From positions 20,752 to 29,679 of the forward strand of contig DUHK01000149.1 in the NCBI GenBank assembly GCA_013330915.1: 8,928 bases of DNA, in the 5' to 3' direction. The position numbers were made by a program, and so were the translations under genes. The DNA is from Methanosphaera sp. Lineage in GTDB: Archaea > Methanobacteriota > Methanobacteria > Methanobacteriales > Methanobacteriaceae. This document shows positions 1 through 6,818 of the stretch, piece after piece (positions within the stretch are counted from its first letter, which is position 1; the number at the start of each line of letters is the position of its first letter). The notes under the pieces are model-generated. The model did not search any database. It had not been told where the DNA came from and saw nothing but the letters and a program-made list of their open reading frames with translations.

Positions 1-428
1 TGGTAGGTAATGCAGAAGTGTTATTAACACGTGTAAACACCATAAAAGAAAGCTACCGTAAGTTTGCAGGTGTGGACTGTGGATTCGGTACACTTCAAAG
101 ACCAACAATGTACGGCTCATACCATCACATCGTTGTTGCAAACAAAATGAACGAAGAAAATGTTGAGGAAATTGACATTGCAGGAAACCTATGTGAAAGC
201 GGAGACCTCTTTGCAAGAGACAGACCAATGCCAAAACTTGAAGAAGGAGACCTTCTTGCAATATTAAATGCAGGAGCATATGCATTAAGTATGGCTTCAC
301 AATACAATTCAAGACCAAGACCTGCAGAAGTAATGGTCAACAAAAAACAAGTGGATGTTATAAGAAGAAGAGAAGAATTCAGTGACTTATTTAACGGTCA
401 AAAAATTCCTACAAGGTTATTAAAATGA
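1..428 (+). CDS. lysA: Diaminopimelate decarboxylase, C-terminal part (5' end outside window)
   Basis: This is the last ~142 codons of a PLP-dependent decarboxylase that converts meso-diaminopimelate to L-lysine and CO2 in the cytoplasm. The frame is open from base 3 ([12 protein letters not shown]) with no start, so the gene enters from the left. Seen in the sequence: the CESGD signature (nt 192-206), whose Cys and Glu act at the active site of the partner subunit in this fold-III family; the GAYALSM...YNSRPRP block (about nt 270-320), which contributes substrate and PLP contacts; and the YHHI segment typical of LysA C-terminal beta domains. The stop TGA shares ATGA with the dapF start, so the two are almost certainly translated from one mRNA. 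DapF makes the meso-DAP that LysA consumes, which supports the call. Nothing suggests damage; the protein is cut only by the window edge. Confidence 0.95.
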   Translation, partial: VGNAEVLLTRVNTIKESYRKFAGVDCGFGTLQRPTMYGSYHHIVVANKMNEENVEEIDIAGNLCESGDLFARDRPMPKLEEGDLLAILNAGAYALSMASQYNSRPRPAEVMVNKKQVDVIRRREEFSDLFNGQKIPTRLLK

Positions 429-1303
429 GTATAGAAATAGAATTTACAAAAATGCATGCACTGGGTAACGATTATATTGTTATCAATGAAACAACAGAAG
501 AAGTTATACCAGAAGAATATAAAAATAAAATTAGTGAAGAAATTTCAACCAGAAGATTTAATGTTGGTGCAGATGGTGTAATATTTGCATGTAAATCAGA
601 TAAGGCAGATGTAAGATTCCGTATATTCAACAGTGACGGAAGTGAAGCTGAAATGTGTGGAAATGGTATCAGATGTCTAGCAAAATATGTTTATGACAAA
701 GATATCGTTAAAAAAGAAAGCATGCAAATTGAAACCATGGAAGATGTTAAAGAAGCCCGACTTACAGTTGAAGACAATGAAGTAACCAGTATTGAAATTG
801 ATATGGGTAAAGGATATTTTAAACCTGAAGAAATTCCTGCAATAGCTCCTAGTGGAAATACTGAGGAATTCATTGATGAAGACATTGATATTGAAGGCGA
901 AAAAATAAGAATGAGCTCAGTGAGTGTTGGAAATCCTCATGCAGTTTGTTTTACAGAAACAAATATAGATGACATTAACCTTGATTTCTATGGTCCACGT
1001 ATAGAAACACATGAGGCATTTCCTGAAAAAGTTAATGTTCATTTTGTTAACATTGAAAGTCCTGAGGAAATCAGCATATTAACATGGGAACGTGGAGCAG
1101 GATTCACATTTGCATGTGGAACTGGGACAACAAGTTGTGTACTCCTCGGATACAAAATGGGATTACTCAACGAAAAAGTTCACGCACACTTATCAGGTGG
1201 TGACCTTGACATAACAATTACAGATCACACCGAATATCTTACAGCAACAATGAAAGGTGCTGCAGTAACAGTATATGAAGCAAAAATGAATGTTGAATTA
1301 TGA
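425..1303 (+). CDS. dapF: Diaminopimelate epimerase
   Basis: DapF interconverts LL- and meso-diaminopimelate without a cofactor, using two cysteines as acid and base. The 292-residue length is normal or slightly long for the family. Seen: HALGNDYI at residues 11-18; [17 protein letters not shown] at 68-84 with catalytic Cys78; VGNPHAV at 168-174; and [16 protein letters not shown] at 222-237 with catalytic Cys231. Both catalytic cysteines and the substrate-binding Asn and Glu motifs are intact. The ATG at 425 lies in an ATGA overlap with lysA and has AAGG (413-416) eight bases upstream inside lysA, so this start is well supported and translation is probably coupled. The next gene follows after 34 bases. 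In Methanobacteriales the product feeds lysine for both protein and pseudomurein peptide. Confidence 0.97.
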   Translation: MSIEIEFTKMHALGNDYIVINETTEEVIPEEYKNKISEEISTRRFNVGADGVIFACKSDKADVRFRIFNSDGSEAEMCGNGIRCLAKYVYDKDIVKKESMQIETMEDVKEARLTVEDNEVTSIEIDMGKGYFKPEEIPAIAPSGNTEEFIDEDIDIEGEKIRMSSVSVGNPHAVCFTETNIDDINLDFYGPRIETHEAFPEKVNVHFVNIESPEEISILTWERGAGFTFACGTGTTSCVLLGYKMGLLNEKVHAHLSGGDLDITITDHTEYLTATMKGAAVTVYEAKMNVEL

Positions 1304-1337
1304 TTCAACATCTTAATATTTTTAAAGGACAATAAAA

Positions 1338-2186
1338 ATGAGAAGAATCAGATACATTGATGTAAGTATTGCTTTGGTAAAAAGGATATTTCATCTAAGA
1401 TTTATGGTTGCAGGTTGGAGTAGAAAAAGCAGGGTAATGGATAAGATTATTAAGAAAACGCTCTTCGAGCATGATGGTACTTATTTTATTCCAAGCAATT
1501 CCAGTGTTAAGAACATTTCTTCTCAAACAATTACCATGAATTACGATGTATCAAAACCAGATATGATTGTAATGCCTAGTGACATAATTAAAAGTGTCCT
1601 AAACAAGGCAGAAGACATCGTGATAATGAACAAGTGTTTATGCAGAAACTCCACCGAATGTAATGATTATCCAAGAGACCTTGGATGCATATTCTTGGGA
1701 AAAACAACCAAAAAAATATCAAGAAAACATTGCAGGGAAGTAACAAGTGCCGAAGCCATTGAACATATAGATAAATGTAATGATGCCGGTCTGATACATA
1801 TTATGGGCAGAAACAGGATGGACTCTGTATGGATGGGTGTAAGACCCGAAGATGAACTGCTGACAATTTGTAACTGTTGTCCGTGCTGTTGTCTATGGAG
1901 AGTTTATCCAAATCTTAGTGACACTATCCAGAACGATTTCTACAAGCTTCCGGGAGTATCCATAGAGCTGGATATAGATGAATGTGTTGGCTGTGGAAAA
2001 TGTGAAGAAGTTTGCTTTGCCAAATGTATTAGTATTGAAAACTCCAAGGCAAAGATTGATGAGGATGTCTGCATAGGGTGTGGTCAATGCAGTAACAACT
2101 GTCCTACAAACGCAATTAAACTCATATACAACAAAGAGAATGTTGAAAGTGTATTTGAAAAAATTGATTCATTGGTAAAAATATAA
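1338..2186 (+). CDS. Cysteine-rich iron-sulfur protein with two C-terminal 4Fe-4S motifs
   Basis: I recognise the ferredoxin domain but not a specific function. The 282-residue protein has 21 cysteines, all after residue 99. In order: a basic, amphipathic N-terminus (1-33); an uncharacterised region (34-95); CLCR at 100-103 followed by Cys108 and Cys117 (YPRDLGC), then Cys132 and Cys147; a dense CNCCPCCC run at 178-185; and two classical CxxCxxCxxxC motifs at 216-226 and 245-255, each ligating a 4Fe-4S cluster in bacterial-type ferredoxins (the second is followed by Pro, the first by Phe). No transmembrane segment is evident, so a cytoplasmic electron carrier or a redox subunit is the best inference. 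AAAGGA (1324-1329) lies eight bases before ATG 1338 and supports this start; a later ATG at 1437 would give a 33-residue shorter protein but has no comparable site. The 34-base gap to dapF suggests co-transcription, although no lysine enzyme needs a ferredoxin. Confidence 0.85.
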   Translation: MRRIRYIDVSIALVKRIFHLRFMVAGWSRKSRVMDKIIKKTLFEHDGTYFIPSNSSVKNISSQTITMNYDVSKPDMIVMPSDIIKSVLNKAEDIVIMNKCLCRNSTECNDYPRDLGCIFLGKTTKKISRKHCREVTSAEAIEHIDKCNDAGLIHIMGRNRMDSVWMGVRPEDELLTICNCCPCCCLWRVYPNLSDTIQNDFYKLPGVSIELDIDECVGCGKCEEVCFAKCISIENSKAKIDEDVCIGCGQCSNNCPTNAIKLIYNKENVESVFEKIDSLVKI

Positions 2187-2206
2187 TATTAAAAAAAAAA
2201 TCAAAC

Positions 2207-2226
2207 GTGTATTGCAAGTGTAAAAA
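2207..2226 (+). repeat. 20-bp intergenic element, copy 1
   Basis: GTGTATTGCAAGTGTAAAAA lies 20 bases after the stop of the iron-sulfur gene, in the gap between two converging genes. It matches 8852-8871 at 19 of 20 positions, and its ATTGCAAGTG core is exact at 8912-8921. No role is known to me. On the minus strand its poly-A end gives part of the T-rich stretch downstream of cobJ, so part of the match could reflect terminator composition. Confidence 0.45.
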
Positions 2227-2268
2227 ATAGTAAAAAATAATAATAATAATATTTTTTCAAATATTATT
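2222..2268 (-). terminator. Hairpin plus T-tracts ending cobJ
   Basis: A perfect 10-base inverted repeat (AATAATATTT at 2245-2254 and AAATATTATT at 2259-2268) with a TTTC loop overlaps the cobJ stop codon. Read on the minus strand it is followed by two T6 tracts (2237-2232 and 2227-2222). Oligo-T tracts are sufficient for termination in many euryarchaea, so the T-runs may matter more than the all-A/T stem. On the plus strand the T6 at 2252-2257 could help end the iron-sulfur gene transcript. Confidence 0.5.
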
Positions 2269-3364
2269 CTTCTTCTAAATCATAATTACGGTTAAAGTTC
2301 AAATCCCTTGTTTTATAAATTGTTGCCCTTCTTAATTTAAGTAATTCTTTCTTTTTCTTATCAAAATCTTCCATGGATTTGACATTTTCTTTTACATAAT
2401 CAAGGATTTCATCAACCACAGCATTTTGATGTACCCAGTTACATTCTTTACAGTTCCATATGTTTTTGTCGGTTATCCATTTTCCACCGGTTGATCCGTC
2501 TGCACAAGGATAGAACGGACAGTAACAGAAAGTACAGCTTTCTTCATTGTTGTGACATGGGAAATATTCACATTCTGCATTTGGTCCAATCTGAATATCT
2601 CCGTTGAAGAATCTTTCATAGAATTCCTCAGTTTGTTCAGGTAGTTTTGCAGACATTTTATATCCACGAGGTGTTATCATTTTACCTTTTTTGACATATG
2701 TCATTGAGTTACCGACTATGATGGTTGTGGTCATGTGAATGTCTTCATCTTTTAGTTCCTTGAGCTTGCATATTTTGGTAATTGTATCTGTTCCTTCTGT
2801 TTTTACTATACCAACAGGTGTTTCTGGATTTCTGTTTTCCATTAGTATGTCACATGCAGTTTCGAAAGGTATTGTTCTGGTTTTACTTTTTGGATTGTAA
2901 AATGCTATTACAAGATCTGCTATTGCTGCGTGTTTTATTTTTCTTTGAATTTCTTCAAGTGGAGTTAAGAGGTCACTTAAACTTATTATTGCAAGGTCAT
3001 GTAATGGTGCACCGAGTGCTGCTGCTGAATAAGTTGCTGCAGTTACCCCAGGTATTACTTCAAATTCCAAATCACTGTACTTGTCAATAATCTGGAAGTA
3101 TACGTTTGCCATACCATATATTCCAGGGTCTCCTGAACTTATGATTGCGACCTTTTTTCCTTCTTTTTCCATTTCAATTGCAAGTTCCACTCTTTCCATT
3201 TCATCTCCCATACCTCTTCTAAGAACTTCTTTACCTTCAAGTAAATCCTCAATGTGTTCAAGATAAGGATGGTATGCTATAATTACGTCAGCTTCCTTGA
3301 TTTTATCTGCTGCCAATAGAGTCATGTGTTCTCTTTTTGAACCTATTCCTATTAAACTAATCAT
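2264..3364 (-). CDS. cobJ: Precorrin-3B (cobalt-factor III) C17-methyltransferase with C-terminal Cys-rich domain
   Basis: This enzyme (CobJ/CbiH) uses S-adenosylmethionine to methylate C17 and contract the corrin ring in cobalamin synthesis. Residues 1 to ~235 form a tetrapyrrole methylase: GIGS at 6-9, SSGDPGIYGM at 76-85, EVIPGVTAA at 102-110, LGAPLHDLAIISLSDLLTP at 117-135 and FYNPKSKTR at 155-163, all typical of this subfamily. The usual CobJ/CbiH is about 240-260 residues; this one is 366. The extra part contains eight cysteines (265, 270, 277, 280, 282, 287, 305, 308) with EYFPC, CTFCYCPFYPC and WNCKECNWVH motifs. These match my recollection of the small probable metal-binding domain 'zf-like' (Pfam PF04071), often seen with cobalamin genes. 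The tail (332-366) is highly charged. ATG 3364 has AGGGGAA (3379-3373) about ten bases upstream. The gene stands alone on its strand; cbiG and cbiB lie about 3.5 kb away. Confidence 0.93.
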   Translation of the reverse strand: MISLIGIGSKREHMTLLAADKIKEADVIIAYHPYLEHIEDLLEGKEVLRRGMGDEMERVELAIEMEKEGKKVAIISSGDPGIYGMANVYFQIIDKYSDLEFEVIPGVTAATYSAAALGAPLHDLAIISLSDLLTPLEEIQRKIKHAAIADLVIAFYNPKSKTRTIPFETACDILMENRNPETPVGIVKTEGTDTITKICKLKELKDEDIHMTTTIIVGNSMTYVKKGKMITPRGYKMSAKLPEQTEEFYERFFNGDIQIGPNAECEYFPCHNNEESCTFCYCPFYPCADGSTGGKWITDKNIWNCKECNWVHQNAVVDEILDYVKENVKSMEDFDKKKKELLKLRRATIYKTRDLNFNRNYDLEEE

Positions 3365-3390
3365 TTTATTTATTCCCCTAAATAATAATA

Positions 3391-3428
3391 AAATTTATAA
3401 TAACACTCAATAAAATTTTAATTTAAAA
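3391..3428 (-). promoter_or_regulatory. Possible TATA region for cobJ
   Basis: Two AT-rich candidates precede cobJ on the minus strand: TTATAAATTT (3400-3391) and a TTTAAATTAAAATTTTA block (about 3427-3411). The nearer would place the transcript start, about 25 bases downstream, too close to keep the ribosome binding site at 3379-3373; the farther box would give a leader that includes it. In such AT-rich DNA neither is distinctive. Confidence 0.25.
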
Positions 3429-3507
3429 AATGCAAATTGTTTAGTATTATTCTCTTTGAATTATAATGTATTTTTTATTGTATTTATATATTGATTTTAA
3501 AAATATG

Positions 3508-3543
3508 AAAAAAAAGTAAATTAAATTTTAAAATAAAAAAAAA
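3508..3543 (-). terminator. Double oligo-T terminator after the surface-protein gene
   Basis: On the minus strand, 17 bases after the stop codon of the upstream gene, there is a T9 run (3543-3535) and then a T8 run (3515-3508). No convincing stem precedes them. Successive T-tracts of this length are the usual intrinsic termination signal of euryarchaea. They would separate this gene from cobJ, which lies downstream on the same strand. Confidence 0.5.
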
Positions 3544-3560
3544 GTGATTGGTGGGTAAAA

Positions 3561-4175
3561 TTATGCTCTTGATTTTTGTTGATTACTTGAATTGTTGACA
3601 GCTTTCTGGTTGTCTGTCGTATTGTTTTTAGCATAATTCATCAGACTTTCAATGGATTGATTTGAATTTGTATTATTGTTTTGATTATATAATACAATTC
3701 TTTCCTTAAGTGTAATTGATGTAGTATTAACAGTTACTCTTCCAGTTGAATATACTTCACCTACTGCAGTAGCGGTAATACTGTAAGTTTGTTCAGGTAA
3801 TATCTGTATGTATCCACCAGATGTAGTCTGAGTGTCTTTTGTTGCTAAAGCCGTGATTGTTATCGTTTGATTTCCAGTATCATCTTTGGATATTTTAGCA
3901 GATACCGAATCCAGGTTAACACTTAAGTTAGTTAAATTGTTTAGAACCAATGCCACACTTTCATCATTGGTTATGTTCAGTGTATCTTGATCATTCAACT
4001 TTTTCTCACCTGTAACTGAAGAAACCAAATCTGATCCTTCATCTAATTGTACGGATACTAAGTCCAGAGGATTTACAGGTTCGGATGAGATAAGTGTGTA
4101 AGATGCAAATAATCCTATTTCAAAAAATAGAATGATACCAACTATAAATAATAATATTTTGAATATTCTTGACAT
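3561..4175 (-). CDS. Predicted membrane-anchored, Asn/Thr/Ser-rich surface protein
   Basis: I do not recognise a named family. The 204-residue protein starts with a short basic stretch and one hydrophobic segment (about residues 7-28), which fits an uncleaved signal anchor or an N-terminal membrane helix with the rest outside the cell. Residues ~35-160 are rich in beta-prone stretches (ITITALATKD, QTYSITATAVGEV, GRVTVNTTSITLKE), as in an extracellular beta-sandwich. The last ~45 residues are low-complexity and Asn/Gln/Ser-rich. There are eleven N-X-S/T sequons (Asn 67, 80, 83, 102, 150, 167, 172, 184, 185, 194, 195) and no cysteine, which suits a glycosylated envelope protein. An in-frame TTG at 4190 would add five residues, but it overlaps the strong GGAGG site (4188-4184), so ATG 4175 is the start. 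T-tracts follow the stop, and it diverges from polB. Confidence 0.75.
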   Translation of the reverse strand: MSRIFKILLFIVGIILFFEIGLFASYTLISSEPVNPLDLVSVQLDEGSDLVSSVTGEKKLNDQDTLNITNDESVALVLNNLTNLSVNLDSVSAKISKDDTGNQTITITALATKDTQTTSGGYIQILPEQTYSITATAVGEVYSTGRVTVNTTSITLKERIVLYNQNNNTNSNQSIESLMNYAKNNTTDNQKAVNNSSNQQKSRA

Positions 4176-4183
4176 AATTTCAC

Positions 4184-4188
4184 CCTCC
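4184..4188 (-). promoter_or_regulatory. Ribosome binding site fixing the surface-protein start
   Basis: GGAGG, within GGAGGGTG on the minus strand, ends eight bases before ATG 4175. It is the strongest such site in the window and rules out the upstream TTG at 4190, which would place the site inside the coding region. Confidence 0.75.
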
Positions 4189-4208
4189 AATTTATCCTAT
4201 TTTTCACA

Positions 4209-4231
4209 AAAAATATATCCTATATATTTTT
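4209..4231. promoter_or_regulatory. AT-rich inverted repeat and TATA-like box in the divergent promoter region
   Basis: AAAAATATAT (4209-4218) and ATATATTTTT (4222-4231) form a perfect 10-base inverted repeat around CCT. The octamer TATCCTAT spans the centre (4216-4223) and recurs at 4193-4200, 23 bases away. On the minus strand AAATATATAGG resembles a TATA box; a start about 25 bases downstream, near 4200, would leave a ~25-base leader that carries the GGAGG site. It may therefore be the promoter of the surface-protein gene, an operator over it, or just AT-rich sequence. Confidence 0.35.
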
Positions 4232-4274
4232 AAGTAGATTATAATATATACATATTTTTAAAGCATATCAAAAT

Positions 4275-4290
4275 TATAATATAATATATA
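4275..4290 (+). promoter_or_regulatory. Possible TATA box for polB
   Basis: TATAATATAATATATA lies 25-41 bases before ATG 4316. A start ~25 bases downstream of its centre would give a leader of only about 6-13 bases, consistent with the absence of a clear ribosome binding site before polB. Another TATA-like stretch at about 4240-4251 would give a longer leader, so the assignment is uncertain. Confidence 0.35.
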
Positions 4291-4315
4291 ACAAAAAAAT
4301 AGAAAGTTGATTTTC

Positions 4316-5785
4316 ATGTCTAGTGAAATTATTAAAAAATTCCAAGAGGTTAATTTGTTATTAAATAACAATGCATATGCTGAAATCAAGGCAAATAATG
4401 ACACTGATTATTTGATAAATGAATTGATAGAATACATTGAACAAAATAACAATGATCAATATATCATAACTACCAAAACAATAAGAGAATACCAGAAACA
4501 TGAAAGACAACGTATACATGAATCGATTATAGAAAACCCCAAGACAAGAGAAATACGTAAAAACCAGGAAACACCATACGAAATTACAATGGACATAACA
4601 AACAAGTCATATACTGATGGGGATATAAAGGATTTGAACAAATACTTCAACAACAGGTTTGAAAAACTTAAAAAAATAATTCAGGAAAACCCTGAATTCA
4701 ACAGGGTTGAAGATTTGAAAAACACAAAAACCAACATTGACAATCTTCATGTGATAGGAATTGTAAACAGCATAAACAACACAAAAAACGGACATAAAAT
4801 CATAGAAATAGAAGATCCAACAGGAACTGGTAGTGTTATAGTACTTAAGGATAATGAGGATTTACTTGAAAGCAGTCAAACAATTGTAAAGGATGAAGTC
4901 ATTGGAGTCACCGGAAGTACAAATGGAAACCTGATTCGTGCAGATGAAATAGCACATCCAAGTATTCAAAGAAGAATTGTTGACAAGAAAATGGACTTCT
5001 CCGCAGTATTCATATCTGATGTGCACATAGGAAGTAAACAGTTTGATGAAGAAGCATTCAATAAGTTCATCAAATGGTTAAATGGAAATTATGGTTCAGA
5101 GGAACAACAGGATCTGGCAAATGATGTTAAGTATCTGATTATTGGTGGAGACCTTGTTGATGGTATAGGAGTTTATCCTAACCAGGAAAAGGAATTGAAA
5201 ATCAAGGACATATATGATCAGTATGATGAAGCTGCCAGACTTCTGGGTGACGTTACAGACATTCCTATAATTATATCTCCGGGAAACCATGATGCAACAA
5301 GACTTGCAGAACCACAACCTGCATTAACAGAAAAATACGCAAAGGAACTGTGTCATCAGAAAAATGTTGAAATGGTAAGTAACCCTTCAATGATAAAATT
5401 GGACAACATTAACGTACAGGTTTACCATGGAAGAAGTTTTGACGACATTGTAATGGCCTTGAACGGATATACTCATGCAGACACTGACAAGATAATGAAA
5501 CTGTTACTGGAAAAAAGACATCTGGCTCCTATATACGGTGAAAGAACACCACTTGCAAGTGAATTTGAAGATTATATGGTGATGGATGAAGTTCCGGACA
5601 TATTACACACAGGTCACGTTCACATAAATTCCCACGTAAAATATAAGGGAATACATATGCTAAATTCAGGAACATTCCAAAGACAGACTGAATTCCAGAA
5701 GATATATAATATCGTGCCGACATATGGTCAGGTTCCTGTAATAAAAAGAGGAACAATGCAACTTTTAGATTTTACAAATGATTAG
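4316..5785 (+). CDS. polB: DNA polymerase D (PolD/Pol II) small subunit DP1, 3'-5' exonuclease
   Basis: DP1 is the proofreading subunit of the archaeal replicative polymerase PolD; it partners the large catalytic subunit DP2, which is not in this window. The 489-residue protein shows a helical, charged N-terminus (1-~135), an OB-fold-like region (~143-212, starting DNLHVIGIVNSINNT and including IIEIEDPTGTGSVIVLKD), and a calcineurin/Mre11-like phosphoesterase domain from ~228. Its metal-binding motifs are all present: SDVHIGS at 234-240, GGDLVDG at 277-283, GNHD at 323-326, YHG at 370-372 and GHVH at 433-436, so the nuclease should be active. LNSGTFQRQTEFQK (449-462) is also typical of DP1. 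An in-frame TTG at 4307 would add three residues, but ATG 4316 is preferred; the upstream sequence has only a weak GAAAG. The downstream aldolase gene begins within about ten bases of the stop, so the two are probably co-transcribed. Confidence 0.96.
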   Translation: MSSEIIKKFQEVNLLLNNNAYAEIKANNDTDYLINELIEYIEQNNNDQYIITTKTIREYQKHERQRIHESIIENPKTREIRKNQETPYEITMDITNKSYTDGDIKDLNKYFNNRFEKLKKIIQENPEFNRVEDLKNTKTNIDNLHVIGIVNSINNTKNGHKIIEIEDPTGTGSVIVLKDNEDLLESSQTIVKDEVIGVTGSTNGNLIRADEIAHPSIQRRIVDKKMDFSAVFISDVHIGSKQFDEEAFNKFIKWLNGNYGSEEQQDLANDVKYLIIGGDLVDGIGVYPNQEKELKIKDIYDQYDEAARLLGDVTDIPIIISPGNHDATRLAEPQPALTEKYAKELCHQKNVEMVSNPSMIKLDNINVQVYHGRSFDDIVMALNGYTHADTDKIMKLLLEKRHLAPIYGERTPLASEFEDYMVMDEVPDILHTGHVHINSHVKYKGIHMLNSGTFQRQTEFQKIYNIVPTYGQVPVIKRGTMQLLDFTND

Positions 5786-5787
5786 GA
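5784..5787 (+). promoter_or_regulatory. Ribosome binding site favouring the later fucA start
   Basis: AGGA (in AGGAATGAT, partly matching the AGGAGGTGAT consensus) sits across the polB stop codon, eight bases before ATG 5796. An earlier in-frame ATG at 5778 has no such site and would contain this one inside its coding region. Confidence 0.55.
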
Positions 5788-5795
5788 ATGATAAA

Positions 5796-6374
5796 ATGGA
5801 TAATAATATTGTTGAAAAAATAGTGAAAACAGCCCATCATATTTATGACAAGGACATGATACTTGGAAAGGCAGGAAATATAAGTATCCTTGATGAAAAC
5901 AATAAGTTTATGTATATTACTGCTTCAGGTACGGATTTTAAAAGTTTAAGTCATGAAGACATATTGAAAGTTAACCTTGATGATTTAAGTTACGTATCTC
6001 ATGGTGATAGGGTACCATCTATGGAAACTAATTTACACGTTAATGTGTATAAAAAAAGATCGGATGTAAAAAGTGTTGTTCATGTACATTCACCATATGC
6101 CACTGCATTTGCATTCAGCAATAGAAGATTACGTCAGCTTGAAGGATTTGGTGAAATTACAGGAGAATACATAACTGAAGTTGATTATTATCCGCCAGGA
6201 AGTAAAAAGTTAGCACAGCATGCAAGTGATGCCTTAAAAAACGAGGATAAAGTCTTGTTGAAAGACCATGGGGTTATTACTGTTGGTGAAAATATTGATG
6301 AAGCTACACTTCTATGTGAATATGTAGAAGGTATAGCTAAAACTCAATATATTACACATGTTCTTAATCTTTAA
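5796..6374 (+). CDS. fucA: Class II aldolase, L-fuculose-1-phosphate aldolase-like
   Basis: This is a zinc-dependent class II aldolase/adducin-family protein of 192 residues, close to the ~180-215 usual for the family. Seen: GKAGNIS at 24-30, ITASGTDF at 41-48, PSMETNLH at 74-81 with Glu77 in the place of the catalytic Glu, HVHSP at 96-100 with zinc ligands His96 and His98, and KDHG at 156-159 with the third zinc ligand His158. In Methanocaldococcus the homologue has been proposed to make lactaldehyde, which is oxidised to lactate for coenzyme F420; I infer the same here, though the substrate cannot be read from sequence. The ATG at 5796 is preferred over ATG 5778 because of an AGGA eight bases upstream and because the N-terminus then matches the family; the earlier one would overlap polB by eight bases. 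The last 11 bases overlap the opposing UPF0147 gene. Confidence 0.88.
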   Translation: MDNNIVEKIVKTAHHIYDKDMILGKAGNISILDENNKFMYITASGTDFKSLSHEDILKVNLDDLSYVSHGDRVPSMETNLHVNVYKKRSDVKSVVHVHSPYATAFAFSNRRLRQLEGFGEITGEYITEVDYYPPGSKKLAQHASDALKNEDKVLLKDHGVITVGENIDEATLLCEYVEGIAKTQYITHVLNL

Positions 6375-6633
6375 CTGCTTCTAATTCACTTAAGATGTTC
6401 CATATTAAAATTCTTGCATGAATTGGAATGTTAGGATCGTTACTAATATCATCCAATATGGATATTACAGTGCTTGCCTTAATTGTTGGTTCATCATCTT
6501 CTTTTGCTAGAAGAACTGTTGAATCTTCAGCAGCTTTTCTTATATTTCTTGGTACACTATTATCATTAATTATTTGTGATAAAATTTCAGTACAATTTGC
6601 AAATATTTGCTCATTATTCATTATGTCAGACAT
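6364..6633 (-). CDS. UPF0147 family protein, function unknown
   Basis: This 89-residue protein matches the archaeal UPF0147 family, which is small, mostly helical and uncharacterised. Recognisable parts are [20 protein letters not shown] (18-37) and the second, similar half [20 protein letters not shown] (58-77). Both halves share an I-x(3)-I/S-N-D-x-x-[VI]-P-x-x-[IA]-R pattern, so the protein looks like a two-fold repeat of a helical hairpin. There is no membrane segment and a single Cys. GGGAGTG (6647-6641) lies seven bases before ATG 6633 and supports the start over Met5. The stop codon lies inside the 3' end of the convergent fucA gene, with an 11-base overlap. The gene is separated from cbiG upstream by a 215-base gap with its own likely terminator and promoter, so it is probably transcribed alone. 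Confidence 0.93.
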   Translation of the reverse strand: MSDIMNNEQIFANCTEILSQIINDNSVPRNIRKAAEDSTVLLAKEDDEPTIKASTVISILDDISNDPNIPIHARILIWNILSELEAVKD

Positions 6634-6680
6634 GGTAATACACTCCCTTTTTTTATAAATTAACTGTTACCGAGTAATTA

Positions 6681-6688
6681 TTATAAAA
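6681..6688 (-). promoter_or_regulatory. Possible TATA box for the UPF0147 gene
   Basis: On the minus strand TTTTATAA (6688-6681) stands about 50 bases before ATG 6633. A transcript start about 25 bases downstream, in the less AT-rich GGTAAC stretch near 6660, would give a ~27-base leader that retains the GGGAGTG site. The rest of the gap to 6818 is AT-rich, with nothing else I can identify. Confidence 0.35.
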
Positions 6689-6818
6689 TAAATATTAATT
6701 TTTTATTTTTAGTTATAAATAGTATTATTATATTTATGTAAATCATAATATAAAAAATAGATGTTTTTTAGAAATATTAGTGAATAGAAAAAATATTAAA
6801 AAATAATTTAATGAAAAT

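Noticed and set aside
2238..2250. TAA microsatellite that might vary in length
   Set aside because: It has only about four units, lies in a non-coding AT-rich gap and is better explained as part of the terminator stem.
2782..3090. Plus-strand open frame of 102 codons, Leu/Phe-rich
   Set aside because: It is the antisense of cobJ motifs that are clearly conserved, and its composition is what the opposite strand of an AT-rich gene gives. There is no ribosome binding site or family resemblance.
4307..4315. Upstream TTG starts for polB (4307), the surface protein (4190) and cbiG (7844)
   Set aside because: Each adds only two to five residues ahead of an ATG. For the surface protein and cbiG a ribosome binding site is correctly spaced for the ATG and not for the TTG.
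5096..5317. Minus-strand open frames inside polB (also 4456-4653, 4607-4795 and 5529-5756)
   Set aside because: All are antisense to conserved DP1 sequence, with compositions expected by chance and no start signals.
6428..6658. Plus-strand open frame of 76 codons with hydrophobic stretches
   Set aside because: It lies wholly opposite the well-supported UPF0147 gene and its ribosome binding site. The hydrophobicity follows from reading the antisense strand.
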